The notes under the pieces were generated by a model, which searched no databases, had not been told where the DNA came from, and saw only the letters and a program-made list of their open reading frames with translations. Below, piece after piece: positions 19,595-28,175 of a stretch of DNA of 64,000 bases; positions within the stretch are counted from its first letter, which is position 1, and the number at the start of each line of letters is the position of its first letter. This stretch comes from Hymenobacter sp. HSC-4F20 (GTDB lineage Bacteria > Bacteroidota > Bacteroidia > Cytophagales > Hymenobacteraceae). The DNA lies in assembly GCF_019599275.1 (NCBI RefSeq), contig NZ_JAHZTD010000002.1, positions 1,116,001-1,180,000 of the forward strand. Direction: 5' to 3'. Position numbers and translations under genes: made by a program.

Positions 19595-22102
19595 ATGAAA
19601 GGTGTGTTTTTGCTGCTTTGCTTGCTTCTGCTGCTAGGCGCGCCCGTAGCCTGGGCCCAGCGGGTGGTGTTCAGCGGCCAGGTCACGGAGGCGGCTACTG
19701 GGCAGCCGGTGCCGTTTGCCTCGGTGTTTGTGCGCGGCACCAGCCAGGGCACCACCGCCGACGATAATGGCCGCTACCAGCTCACCGCCAGCGGGCCCGT
19801 GGATACGCTGGTGGCCTCGGCTATTGGGTTTGCTGCCCAAAAGAAGAAAGTAACGGCGGCTGAGCGCCAGACTATCAACTTTACGCTGGGCAGCGGGAGC
19901 GTGTCGCTGGGTGAAGTGGTCGTGCGGCCCAGCGAGAATCCGGCCTACGCCATACTGCGGCGAGTACAGCAGCACAAAGCCCGTAACGACAAGCGCCACC
20001 TCCGGGCCTTTGAGTTCCAGAGCTACAACCGTACGGAAGTGTCGCTCAACAACCTGCCTGATCAACTGAGCCGCCGCAAAGTACTGCGCCAGATGGCTCA
20101 GGTAGCCGACAGCCTGGGGGTGGCCCGCGACGCGCAGGGCAAGCCCGTGGTACCCATCTTTGCCTCCGAAGTACTTTCGCGCTTTTACCAGAACAACGAC
20201 CCGCTGCGCCGACGGGAGGAAATTCAGCAGACGCAGATGCGCGGGGCGGCTCCCCGGGAAGGCTCGGTGGTGTCGCAGATTATGGGTTCCTCGTTCCAGG
20301 ACTGGGACTTTTACCGCAACTGGCAGCAGCTGCTGGGCAAAGACTTCATTTCGCCCATTGCCGACGGCTGGAAGTTCACCTACGAGTACGAGTTGCAGGA
20401 CTCGGTGATGCTGGGCCAAGACTTCTGCTACCAGATTGGAGTAGTGCCCCGCCGCCCCCACGATCTGGCTTTTTCCGGTACCATCTGGATAACGGCCGAC
20501 ACCTACGCCCTGCGCCGCCTAGACCTGAGTGTTAGTCCCGAGGCCAACCTCAACTTTGTGGAGCAGATTCGGGTGTACCAGGAAATGGCGCCCACGGCAG
20601 CCGGGGCGGAGTTGCCCCGCCGCACCCGCGTAATTATCGGCATCAAGCCCACCAAAGGCAGCACCGGCGTGCTGGCCCGCTTCACCACCGTCAATTCGGG
20701 CTTCGTAGTGAACCAGCCTAAGCCCCTGCCCTTCTACGACCGGCCCCTGGAAACGGCAGCCACGGCCTTTGACGGACCCAAGGACTTTTTCGACAAAAAC
20801 CGGCCTGACTCGCTCAGCCGCCAGGAGCAGGCCACCCTGATGGTGCTGGACTCAGTGCGCCAGCTGCCGGCCGTGCGCTCCTTGCTGGAGCTGGCCGATG
20901 TAGCCGTGAACGGCTACTACCGCCTGGGCAAGCTGGACCTAGGCCCCATCCTGACGGCGTATAGCTTCAACAGTATTGAGGGCCACCGGTTCCGGGTGGG
21001 ATTCCGTACTACCCCCGAGCTGAGCCGCGACTGGCTGCTGCGCTCCTACCTGGCCTACGGCACCCGCGACGGTCGCTTCAAGTACGGCCTGCGGGTGCAG
21101 CGCGTGCTGGACCGGCGCCGCTGGACGGTAGCCAACTTCGAGCATCGCCACGACCTGGACCAAGTAGCCCTACTGGACAACGACTACGCCCTGGAAAACC
21201 CGCTGTTCGAGGCCTCGGCCCGCCTGGGCGACATCAGCAGCAGCCGCCCGCTACGCCGCGACCTGACCACGGTGGCCCTGCAGTCGGATCTGTTCCGGGG
21301 GTTTACCCAGCGCGTGATGGTGCGCCACCAGCAGTTTCGGCCGCTGTATCCGTTTGCCTACTATACCCAGGAGCCCCACCCCGGCTCGCCCACCACCGAC
21401 CACTTCGACCTCGCGGAGATTGTGCTGGAGTCGCGTTATGCCCGCGACGAAGTGCTGGTGGAAAACAACCAGAACCGCCGCACGGCCATTGGGGTGAAGC
21501 GCTGGCCGGTGTTTACGGTGCGCTACACTCTGGGCGTCGACGACGTGCTGGGCTCTGATTTCCGCTACCACAAGCTCAACCTGCTCATCGACCAAAGCCT
21601 GCGCCTGGGCCAGCTGGGCCGCACCGACTACCGCCTCGATGCCGGCTATATCCCAAGCACAGTGCCTTACCCGGTACTCAAAACTCACCTGGGCAACCAG
21701 TCGCCGTTTTACAACGCCGGGGCCTTCAACCTGATGCGCTACTTTGAGTTTGTCAGCGACCAGTACGTGGCGTTTCGGGTGGAAAATCAGTTCGATGGAT
21801 TTCTCCTCAACTCCTTGCCAGCCATCAAGCAGCTTAACTGGCGGCTGGTGGCTACTGGCAACCTGCTCTGGGGTAGCGTACGAGAGTCCAACCGGCGTAT
21901 CATCCCCCAGGAAGATCCCATCAATGGCGGTCCGCTGCCCTCCTTCCGCCCTCTGGGCCGCACGCCCTACGCCGAGGTAGGCTACGGGGTAGAGAATATT
22001 TTCAAGGTAGCCCGGGTTGATTTCCTGCACCGCCTCACCTACCGGCAAAATCCTGGTGCCCGCACGTTTGGAGTGAAGGTAAGCTTCCAGTTCAAGCTGT
22101 AG
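19595..22102 (+). CDS. DUF5686 outer-membrane protein with carboxypeptidase-regulatory domain
   Basis: I start at the ATG at 19595, where a signal peptide begins (M-K-G-V-F-L-L-L...W-A-Q); the frame remains open upstream but only across the preceding gene and spacer. The 835-residue protein has a CarbopepD_reg domain (about 22-105; G-Q-V-T-E-A-A-T-G-Q-P-V-P-F-A) and a long DUF5686 region. Its C-terminal half is rich in alternating aromatic strands and ends in F-Q-F-K-L, as expected of an outer-membrane barrel. The family is widespread in Bacteroidota, often near TonB systems, and its function is not established. No partner gene is evident here. Confidence 0.85.
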   Translation: MKGVFLLLCLLLLLGAPVAWAQRVVFSGQVTEAATGQPVPFASVFVRGTSQGTTADDNGRYQLTASGPVDTLVASAIGFAAQKKKVTAAERQTINFTLGSGSVSLGEVVVRPSENPAYAILRRVQQHKARNDKRHLRAFEFQSYNRTEVSLNNLPDQLSRRKVLRQMAQVADSLGVARDAQGKPVVPIFASEVLSRFYQNNDPLRRREEIQQTQMRGAAPREGSVVSQIMGSSFQDWDFYRNWQQLLGKDFISPIADGWKFTYEYELQDSVMLGQDFCYQIGVVPRRPHDLAFSGTIWITADTYALRRLDLSVSPEANLNFVEQIRVYQEMAPTAAGAELPRRTRVIIGIKPTKGSTGVLARFTTVNSGFVVNQPKPLPFYDRPLETAATAFDGPKDFFDKNRPDSLSRQEQATLMVLDSVRQLPAVRSLLELADVAVNGYYRLGKLDLGPILTAYSFNSIEGHRFRVGFRTTPELSRDWLLRSYLAYGTRDGRFKYGLRVQRVLDRRRWTVANFEHRHDLDQVALLDNDYALENPLFEASARLGDISSSRPLRRDLTTVALQSDLFRGFTQRVMVRHQQFRPLYPFAYYTQEPHPGSPTTDHFDLAEIVLESRYARDEVLVENNQNRRTAIGVKRWPVFTVRYTLGVDDVLGSDFRYHKLNLLIDQSLRLGQLGRTDYRLDAGYIPSTVPYPVLKTHLGNQSPFYNAGAFNLMRYFEFVSDQYVAFRVENQFDGFLLNSLPAIKQLNWRLVATGNLLWGSVRESNRRIIPQEDPINGGPLPSFRPLGRTPYAEVGYGVENIFKVARVDFLHRLTYRQNPGARTFGVKVSFQFKL

Positions 22103-22323
22103 CGCCCGCACCAGTTGACGGACGGGCCAGCGGCGAAATCCCTAGCGGATATAGCGGGTAGAAACTACTTCCTGAACCGGCAAGGGTAGCAGCCACGGTT
22201 GCGTTTCCTTCCGCAGCAGCGAAATTGGTTGGTTTCTCGTACCAGTCTCTACGCCGGGTTGCCGGGGCTGCTTTGCAGGGCGGCATCGGCTATTCTGCCT
22301 CCTCCTAACCGTCTTCTGTTTCT

Positions 22324-23493
22324 ATGCTGCTAGCCCAAGCCATTGCCACTGCCTTCCGTCAACGTTTTCAGCACGAGCCTCTGCTGGTGCGCGCCCCCGG
22401 CCGCGTGAACCTCATTGGGGAACACACCGACTACAATGGTGGCTTCGTGCTGCCCGCCGCCGTGGACAAGGAAATCTACTTCGCCGTAGGGTTAAACCAG
22501 ACCGACACCATCCAGCTGGTGGCCCACGATCTGGACAAGACCTTTTCAGTGGCCACCAACGGGGTGCAGCGCAGCAAAACCTTATGGGCCAACTACCTGC
22601 TAGGGGTAGTAGCCCAGTTTCAGAAGCGAGGCATTCAGGTGCCGGGCTTCGACTGCGTCTTCGGGGGCACCATTCCGATGGGGGCGGGCATGTCCTCGTC
22701 GGCGGCGGTGGAGTGTGGGCTGGCCTTTGCCCTGGACCAGCTGCTGGAAACCCAGCTGGACCGGATGACGCTGGCTCACATGGCCCAGAAAGCCGAGCAC
22801 GAGTTTGCCGGCGTACAATCAGGCCTCATGGACCAGTTCGCCAGTCTGTTCGGGCAGGCGGGGCAGGTGGTACGCCTGGACTGCCGCTCCCTGGCATACG
22901 AGTACTTTCCCTTTGATACCTCGGCCTGCCACATTGTGCTCTGCAACTCCGGGGTGAAGCACTCTTTGGCCAGCTCGGAGTACAACACCCGCCGCCAGGA
23001 GTGCGAGCGGGGCGTTACCATTTTGCAGCAGCATTACCCCGCCGTGCAAAGTCTGCGCGACGCTACCCGGGAGCAGGTGCAGGCCCTGCGCGAGGAGCTG
23101 GGCGAGGTAGTGTACCGCCGCTGCCTGTACGTGGTCGAAGAAAACCTGCGGGTAGAAGCGGCCTGCCACCACCTGCTGGCCGGCAACCTACAGGCCTTCG
23201 GGCAGGAAATGTACGCCTCCCACGCCGGCCTGCGCGACCAGTACGAGGTGAGCTGCCGGGAGCTGGATGTGCTGGTGGCGGCGGCCCAGACTGCGCCCGG
23301 TGTGTTCGGGGCCCGCATGATGGGCGGCGGCTTTGGTGGCTGCACTATTAACCTGATTTCCCCCGAGCAGGTAGACTCATTTATCGCCCACCAGAAGGCC
23401 GCCTACCAGCAGCAATTAGGGCTCCCCCTGGAAACCTACTCGGCTACCATTGTGGCCGGTGTGGGACTCTGGGCGGGGCCAGCGGAGGTGTAA
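22324..23493 (+). CDS. galK: Galactokinase
   Basis: This 389-residue cytosolic enzyme phosphorylates galactose to galactose-1-phosphate with ATP, the first committed step of the Leloir pathway. It shows the galactokinase signature 'GRVNLIGEHTDYNGG' near residue 26, the GHMP ATP-binding motif 'PMGAGMSSSAA' near 119 and the C-terminal GHMP motif 'MMGGGFGGCTINL' near 335. Length is normal. No galT, galM or transporter lies next to it, so it does not sit in a gal operon here. Confidence 0.96.
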   Translation: MLLAQAIATAFRQRFQHEPLLVRAPGRVNLIGEHTDYNGGFVLPAAVDKEIYFAVGLNQTDTIQLVAHDLDKTFSVATNGVQRSKTLWANYLLGVVAQFQKRGIQVPGFDCVFGGTIPMGAGMSSSAAVECGLAFALDQLLETQLDRMTLAHMAQKAEHEFAGVQSGLMDQFASLFGQAGQVVRLDCRSLAYEYFPFDTSACHIVLCNSGVKHSLASSEYNTRRQECERGVTILQQHYPAVQSLRDATREQVQALREELGEVVYRRCLYVVEENLRVEAACHHLLAGNLQAFGQEMYASHAGLRDQYEVSCRELDVLVAAAQTAPGVFGARMMGGGFGGCTINLISPEQVDSFIAHQKAAYQQQLGLPLETYSATIVAGVGLWAGPAEV

Positions 23494-23940
23494 CGCCCGC
23501 CGGTGACCTGGCTTAGGCAGTAGTACTGGTGCAGGCCGCTTCCGGCTTTTCAGCGGGCAACACCGAGCTAGCAGCGGGCGGCAGCCAGCTATGCGTAAGT
23601 AGCTGGCTAGCAACTTATACCCACTAGGTCGGCACGGGTACGGAACCGGTAGCGGTAAGAGATGACTCTGGTGCAGAAAGGGCTATTGCTTTCATCGAAG
23701 ACCAGGTTGGATGATAGAAAGGTTCTTCGTTTGATAACAGATTTTGCTGTCCTTCGGCCGAACAATCCGGAGGCCACGGGCGTTGGACCACTAGCCCCGC
23801 CTTTGGTAGTGAGACTTGCACGGAGCCCGTACCTTTGGCATATTGAGCGCGCAAAGCTCAACGCTACTTACCAACTGGCTCAGGCAGTTACCCGGCATCC
23901 GGTGGGGTAGCGCCTGGCCCTTTCCTCTGACTGACACCTT
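23494..23940. other. Intergenic region with a possible promoter
   Basis: No protein-like frame is convincing in these 447 bases. A TACCTTTG element at 23830-23837, with a TTTG 24 bases upstream, could drive the small gene starting at 23941. Spacing is a little longer than the usual 19-21. Confidence 0.4.
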
Positions 23941-24216
23941 ATGCCTAAGTACGAAGTTGCCAACCTAACGCTGGCGGAAGCCACCCGTCACGCGCCTTTC
24001 ATTGACTATGCCCGCTGCATCGATGCCAGCCAGCGCCCTTACAACCACGTAGGCGACTGGCCCGAGGAAGGCCGTCTCTACCCCGTGCGCGTGGTAGACT
24101 CGCGCACCGAGGGCATTCCGCTAGTGCATGTGCTGGGCTTCGAAGGCGAAGCGCCTTACTATAACGCCTACGGCCCCCACCGCTTTGAAATGCTGCTCAC
24201 CGTGTGGCTGAACTAG
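23941..24216 (+). CDS. Small hypothetical protein
   Basis: A 91-residue soluble protein with no signal peptide or membrane segment. Its composition is host-like, with charged and aromatic residues evenly spread ('YNHVGDWPEEGRLYPVRVVDS', 'GFEGEAPYYNAYGPHRFEMLL'). It has a possible promoter 104 bases upstream and a strong terminator just after it, which together argue that it is a real single-gene unit. I do not recognise the family. The R-x-Y-P-V-R-V-V-D-S region could be a small beta-barrel fold, but that is a guess. Confidence 0.7.
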   Translation: MPKYEVANLTLAEATRHAPFIDYARCIDASQRPYNHVGDWPEEGRLYPVRVVDSRTEGIPLVHVLGFEGEAPYYNAYGPHRFEMLLTVWLN

Positions 24217-24234
24217 ATTTCACCTTTCACTTAG

Positions 24235-24282
24235 TAAACAGCAAACGGCCCCTGCTACCTGGCGGGGGCCGTTTGCTGTTTA
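24235..24282. terminator. Hairpin terminator
   Basis: Arms of about 21 bases (TAAACAGCAAACGGCCCC... and ...GGGGCCGTTTGCTGTTTA) with one mismatch and a six-base loop lie 18 bases after the small gene. The leftward genes stop nearby, so it may serve both directions. Confidence 0.75.
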
Positions 24283-24432
24283 CAGAGGTGCGTAACTTCC
24301 AGTCGGAACTCACGGCCTCCGCCTGATTGGCATGTGTGCTCCTCGGCGTCTCACCTCAACGCCACGTTGTAGCTTGCCCGAGTAAGCCGTTGTCCGGTTG
24401 CCCCATCAGAGGCGGCCGAACCACACGTGTCT

Positions 24433-25230
24433 TCAGGCCTCTTGCTGGGGCTGGGTGGCGGGGGTGCGCAGGGCGTAGAGCACGGGCTTGCTCGGGCTGG
24501 CGTCCAGCTCCAGGCTTGTAACTTGCAGGCTGAGCAGGTAGAGGCCATCTACCACGGCATCGGGCACGAAAATCAGCTCCGTGATGGTAGCCCCCGTGCG
24601 CGTAGCGTGGGGGTAGCGCCAGAAGGCATGATGGGCGAGCAGTTGGCCGGCGTCCTCTTCCCGGTCCACGCTGGGCAGATCGAGCAACAGATGGTCTACA
24701 CCTTGCTCTGCCAGGTAGTGGGCCAGGGCTGGCTCCAGATAAGCAGGATTGGTGCCGGAGTAGTGCTGGGTGCGCTTGGCCGGCAGGTTGGGCAGGGTCC
24801 GCAAGATCAGGGCCTCGGGCCGCAGACCGGCATGCGCGCCCCGGTCTAGCTCCCGCCGCACATCCTCCAGAAGTACTACCTCGTCGCCGTTGGCCTGGGT
24901 TCGTGCGGGCACCGAAATCAGCCGGGCCACGAACAAGAAGCGGCGTAAGCAGCGGTTAAGGGTAGCTTCCGGATGGGGGGAAATGTGCCCGTAACATTCC
25001 GTATGCGTGCCATTGCCGTGGGGCGTCAGGTGCACGCGCTGGTAGTTGGTGCTGCCGCCTGCCGCTACGCTCCCGACAAAGCTGCCCACCTGAATTACCT
25101 CAAACTGCACCGGCTCGGCCCAGAAGCAGTTCACCTGCTGCTCTCCCGGCGCTAGGGGTAGAGAAATATCGAGCGGAGCCGCGGGGTCGAAGGCAAACGA
25201 GAGTTGGTGATAGGGGTAGGTAGCCAGCAT
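24433..25230 (-). CDS. Cyclase-family (kynurenine formamidase-like) metal hydrolase
   Basis: This 265-residue protein belongs to the cyclase family (Pfam Cyclase, type member arylformamidase KynB). The metal-site motif is visible as 'HGNGTHTECYGH' near residues 71-82; the family norm is H-x-G-T-H-x-D-x-x-x-H, so the usual Asp is replaced by Glu. 'TNYQRVHLTPHGNGTHTE' and a C-terminal 'YLLSLQVTSLELDASPSKPVLY' complete the fold. It lies 36 bases downstream of a same-strand alpha/beta hydrolase, suggesting a two-gene unit. Other tryptophan-degradation genes are absent, so formamidase activity is only one option. Confidence 0.8.
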   Translation of the reverse strand: MLATYPYHQLSFAFDPAAPLDISLPLAPGEQQVNCFWAEPVQFEVIQVGSFVGSVAAGGSTNYQRVHLTPHGNGTHTECYGHISPHPEATLNRCLRRFLFVARLISVPARTQANGDEVVLLEDVRRELDRGAHAGLRPEALILRTLPNLPAKRTQHYSGTNPAYLEPALAHYLAEQGVDHLLLDLPSVDREEDAGQLLAHHAFWRYPHATRTGATITELIFVPDAVVDGLYLLSLQVTSLELDASPSKPVLYALRTPATQPQQEA

Positions 25231-25266
25231 GAAGTGAGAGAAAATGAAGAGGGAAAGCTGCCGCGC

Positions 25267-25920
25267 TTACTCAGGAAGTATCTCCTGAGCTAACTGGTTT
25301 AGAATCCGGCTGATTTCTCCGGCATGACTAAGCACCATGAAATGCCCGCCGCCGCGGATAAGGTATTCCACGGGGGTAGGCCCGGGCGGAAACACCCGGT
25401 CGTGGGTGCCCAGAATCTGGATGCTGCGGCCTACCTGGGTACTATCCCAGTGCAAAAGCCGGTCGATGGCCCAGCGGGTGTAGACCGGCTCCATGTCCTG
25501 CAGAATCTGCTTGAACAGGCGGTACTCCTCCCCGTTTTTCACCCCGAAGTACCACTGCCCCGGCCGCGGAAACAGCTTCAGCAAGTGCGGCGGCACCAAC
25601 CGGTACACGCCCGTAGCCCGAATCAGGCGCAGCAGCGGGGGTAGGCAGCTGGCATCGGGGATGCTGCTGATCAGCACGGTGCGCAACCGGGGCCGCAGCC
25701 GGTTGATTTCCAGCCCCACTACTCCCCCGAACGACACCCCCACCAGCAGCCCTTCCGCCTCTGGCGGAATGTTCTTGGCCATGCGGGCAGCGTAGTGCGG
25801 CAGGGTTTCGTCGGGCTCCGGCGTCAGCCAGGTCAGCACCCGCACAGGGCCGTGCAGCAGCGGCAGCAGGTTCTGAAACACCCGCTCGTCGGCCCCTAAA
25901 CCAGGCAAAAGGTAAAACAT
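25267..25920 (-). CDS. Alpha/beta hydrolase
   Basis: A compact 217-residue alpha/beta-fold hydrolase without a signal peptide. The oxyanion-side start 'YLLPGLGADERVF', nucleophile elbow G-V-S63-F-G-G, acid D174 in 'GTHDRVFP' and base H193 in 'GGGHFMVL' give a complete triad. Substrate cannot be told from the sequence. It is the first gene of a likely pair with the cyclase-family hydrolase, 36 bases apart. Confidence 0.85.
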   Translation of the reverse strand: MFYLLPGLGADERVFQNLLPLLHGPVRVLTWLTPEPDETLPHYAARMAKNIPPEAEGLLVGVSFGGVVGLEINRLRPRLRTVLISSIPDASCLPPLLRLIRATGVYRLVPPHLLKLFPRPGQWYFGVKNGEEYRLFKQILQDMEPVYTRWAIDRLLHWDSTQVGRSIQILGTHDRVFPPGPTPVEYLIRGGGHFMVLSHAGEISRILNQLAQEILPE

Positions 25921-26037
25921 GCAGCAAATTGATAAGACGGCGAACCAACGTACGGCTGAGGTTGGAGCTCCACCGGCGCACTACGGTATAATTCCGCATC
26001 AGCCAGATACAAGGCTCAGCATTCCACTAGCCCTCCT

Positions 26038-26520
26038 TTAGGGCTCAATGCGCAGGAACACGCCTTCCAGGTAAAAGATGTTGTGCGGCTGGCTGCCCTC
26101 ATACTCGGCGGCTTCCTCGCTGTCGGCGTCCATCCTGATGTCGAAGGTTTCGTCTTCGTCACCTTCCTCGTAGGGCTCATCGGCGGGGTAGGTACAGGAA
26201 AGCTTAAGGGCCACGTTGGGCAGAGGCACGGGCGGGTCGGCTTCGGTATTATACTCCAGCAGACAGGGCCACTCGTGCACCGTTGCCAGGGCATCGGCAA
26301 TGTCTTCCTGGAGCGCCTCGGCGCGGGAGCCGGCCAGGCGCAGTAACAGATCGAGCTGCTGGAAGGGCAGGCCCAGGTGAAAGAAGTGGGATTCCTGGTC
26401 GAAATAGGTAGTAGCCCAGATGGTAACGTCGTCGGAGTTATCGAACACAATGGCTGTTATCTGCACCTGCTCGATAAAGAAATCCGTGTCGTCGGCCAGG
26501 GCGTCAATTAGTCTTCTCAT
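26038..26520 (-). CDS. Hypothetical acidic protein
   Basis: The start at 26520 (M-R-R-L-I-D-A-L) is preferred over an upstream non-consensus start six codons earlier. The 160-residue protein is acidic and soluble, with a D/E-rich segment near residues 110-135 ('PYEEGDEDETFDIRMDADSEE') and aromatic beta-strand-like stretches ('ATTYFDQESHFFHLGLPF'). No known motif is recognised. It stands alone, with about 117 bases to the hydrolase stop side and 180 to hemW. Confidence 0.65.
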   Translation of the reverse strand: MRRLIDALADDTDFFIEQVQITAIVFDNSDDVTIWATTYFDQESHFFHLGLPFQQLDLLLRLAGSRAEALQEDIADALATVHEWPCLLEYNTEADPPVPLPNVALKLSCTYPADEPYEEGDEDETFDIRMDADSEEAAEYEGSQPHNIFYLEGVFLRIEP

Positions 26521-26704
26521 ACTCACGGATTTAAACAAGAAGCAGTAGGGCTACCCATTGGCGGGCAACACCCCGGCGGCACCCACTCAAGAGGGCTGCC
26601 GCGGCTACTGCGGGCGGGAAGGACGGGAAATTAGCAGTTTTCCCGGCGGGGTGTATCCGGCGCGGCTACACTTCCTGCTTTTCTAGCGTTGTGCTACCTC
26701 GCTC

Positions 26705-27838
26705 TTAGCCCTGAAATAACTCCAGCGTAATGTGGTCGGCCAGCAGCTTGCCTGGGGTGGTGAGGCGCAGCACCTGGTCCGTCAGCGTGGCCAGGCCGGT
26801 GGCTTGTAGTTCCGTGAGGTAGGCCGCCCGCTGGGCCAGCAGGTCCACGCCCAGGACCTGGTGCAGGTGGCGCAGGTCGCAGCCGTGGGCGGTGCGCAGG
26901 CTGGTCATCAGGTACTCATTGGCCTGGTCCTGGGGGCTGAGGTGCTCCACGGTGGCCGGCACCTGCCCCTGCTCCAGCACGGCAGCCACGTACTGTGGGT
27001 TGTTGGCCACGGTGTACTGGCGGCTGTGGCCATTGAAGGAGTGGGCGCTCGGCCCCAGCCCCAGGTAGGGCACCCCGCGCCAGTAGGCCGAGTTGTGGCG
27101 CGACTCGCGGCCGGGCTGGCAGAAATTACTGATTTCGTACTGCTCGTAGCCGTGGCGGGTCATTTCCGCGAGCAGCAGCTCAAACTGCCGGGCCACGAAC
27201 TCATCGGGCGGGGCCGTAAACTTGCCCTTCTTCAGTTGGCGCCCGAACACCGTATCGGGCTCAATGGTGAGGGCATAGCAGGACAGGTGGGGCACCCCCA
27301 GCGCAAACACGGCGGCCATATCCTCTTCCCAAAGCTGATGGCTGGGGGCGGGCACGCCGTAAATTAAATCTACCGAAATGTTCTCGAACCCGGCTGCCTG
27401 GGCCCGTAGTACGCCCGCCCGCGACTCCAGGGCCGAGTGGGCCCGGTTCATGAGGCGCAAATGAGGCTCGTGAAAGCTTTGCAGCCCGATGCTCAGTCGG
27501 TTGACGGGGGAGGCGGCCAGCTCCCGCACTTTGGCACTGGTCAGGTCGTCGGGGTTGGCCTCCAGAGTAACTTCCGCATCCGGAGCCACCGGGAAATGGC
27601 GGTAGATGGCCTCGAAAATGGCATCCAGCTCCGCCGCCGTCAGCAGGGAGGGCGTGCCCCCGCCGAAGTAAATGGTAGTGAGCGTGGCGTCCGGCCCCAG
27701 GTAGTCGCGGCGCAGGGCCAGCTCCCGGGTCAGGGCTTCTACCAGCCGGCTCTTCAGCCCCATGGACGTGCTGAAGTGAAAGTCGCAGTAGTGGCAGGCC
27801 TGCTTGCAGAAGGGAATATGAAGGTACAGACCAGGCAT
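26705..27838 (-). CDS. hemW: Radical SAM haem chaperone HemW
   Basis: The ATG at 27836-27838 (M-P-G-L-Y-L-H-I-P-F) is the start that fits the family; 29 open codons upstream are not conserved-looking. The protein has 377 residues. The radical SAM cluster motif C11-x3-C15-x2-C18 is followed by an extra C-terminal-side F-H, as in HemW rather than the bacterial CPO HemN. 'YFGGGTPSLL', 'EANPDDL', 'RLSIGLQSF' and the C-terminal HemN_C-type winged region ('GCDLRHLHQVLGVDLL') are present. The product is proposed to deliver haem to respiratory proteins. Confidence 0.92.
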   Translation of the reverse strand: MPGLYLHIPFCKQACHYCDFHFSTSMGLKSRLVEALTRELALRRDYLGPDATLTTIYFGGGTPSLLTAAELDAIFEAIYRHFPVAPDAEVTLEANPDDLTSAKVRELAASPVNRLSIGLQSFHEPHLRLMNRAHSALESRAGVLRAQAAGFENISVDLIYGVPAPSHQLWEEDMAAVFALGVPHLSCYALTIEPDTVFGRQLKKGKFTAPPDEFVARQFELLLAEMTRHGYEQYEISNFCQPGRESRHNSAYWRGVPYLGLGPSAHSFNGHSRQYTVANNPQYVAAVLEQGQVPATVEHLSPQDQANEYLMTSLRTAHGCDLRHLHQVLGVDLLAQRAAYLTELQATGLATLTDQVLRLTTPGKLLADHITLELFQG

Positions 27839-28175
27839 CAGAGGAAAAACAAAAAGGTGGCCTGCATAGCGCTTAGCCAGTGGCAGGCAGGGAGCAGCCC
27901 ACGCCGCAACAACCCGTAACAGCAACTACACCCTCGGAAGTTGCCCACTGTTCAAGAAGGCGGATGTGAAAAAGGCCGACTGCTGGACCTCCTGTTTGTC
28001 GCCCGTGCGGCACCCTCTGCGGGGGTAGCAGGTGGCAGGGCCCGGCACAAAAGTACAGCCGAAAACCCGGCCCAGCAGCTTCTGCCACCACAAAGTAGGG
28101 GGGAGCGGTTATAGGCGGCGCAGCCTATTGTATTTTCGGGAAAGAAAACGCGGCGTTTTGCGTTTCTGCTGCTAC

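Noticed and set aside
23662..23910. 82-residue frame before the small hypothetical gene
   Set aside because: It overlaps the likely promoter at 23830 and is mirrored by equally long frames on the other strand.
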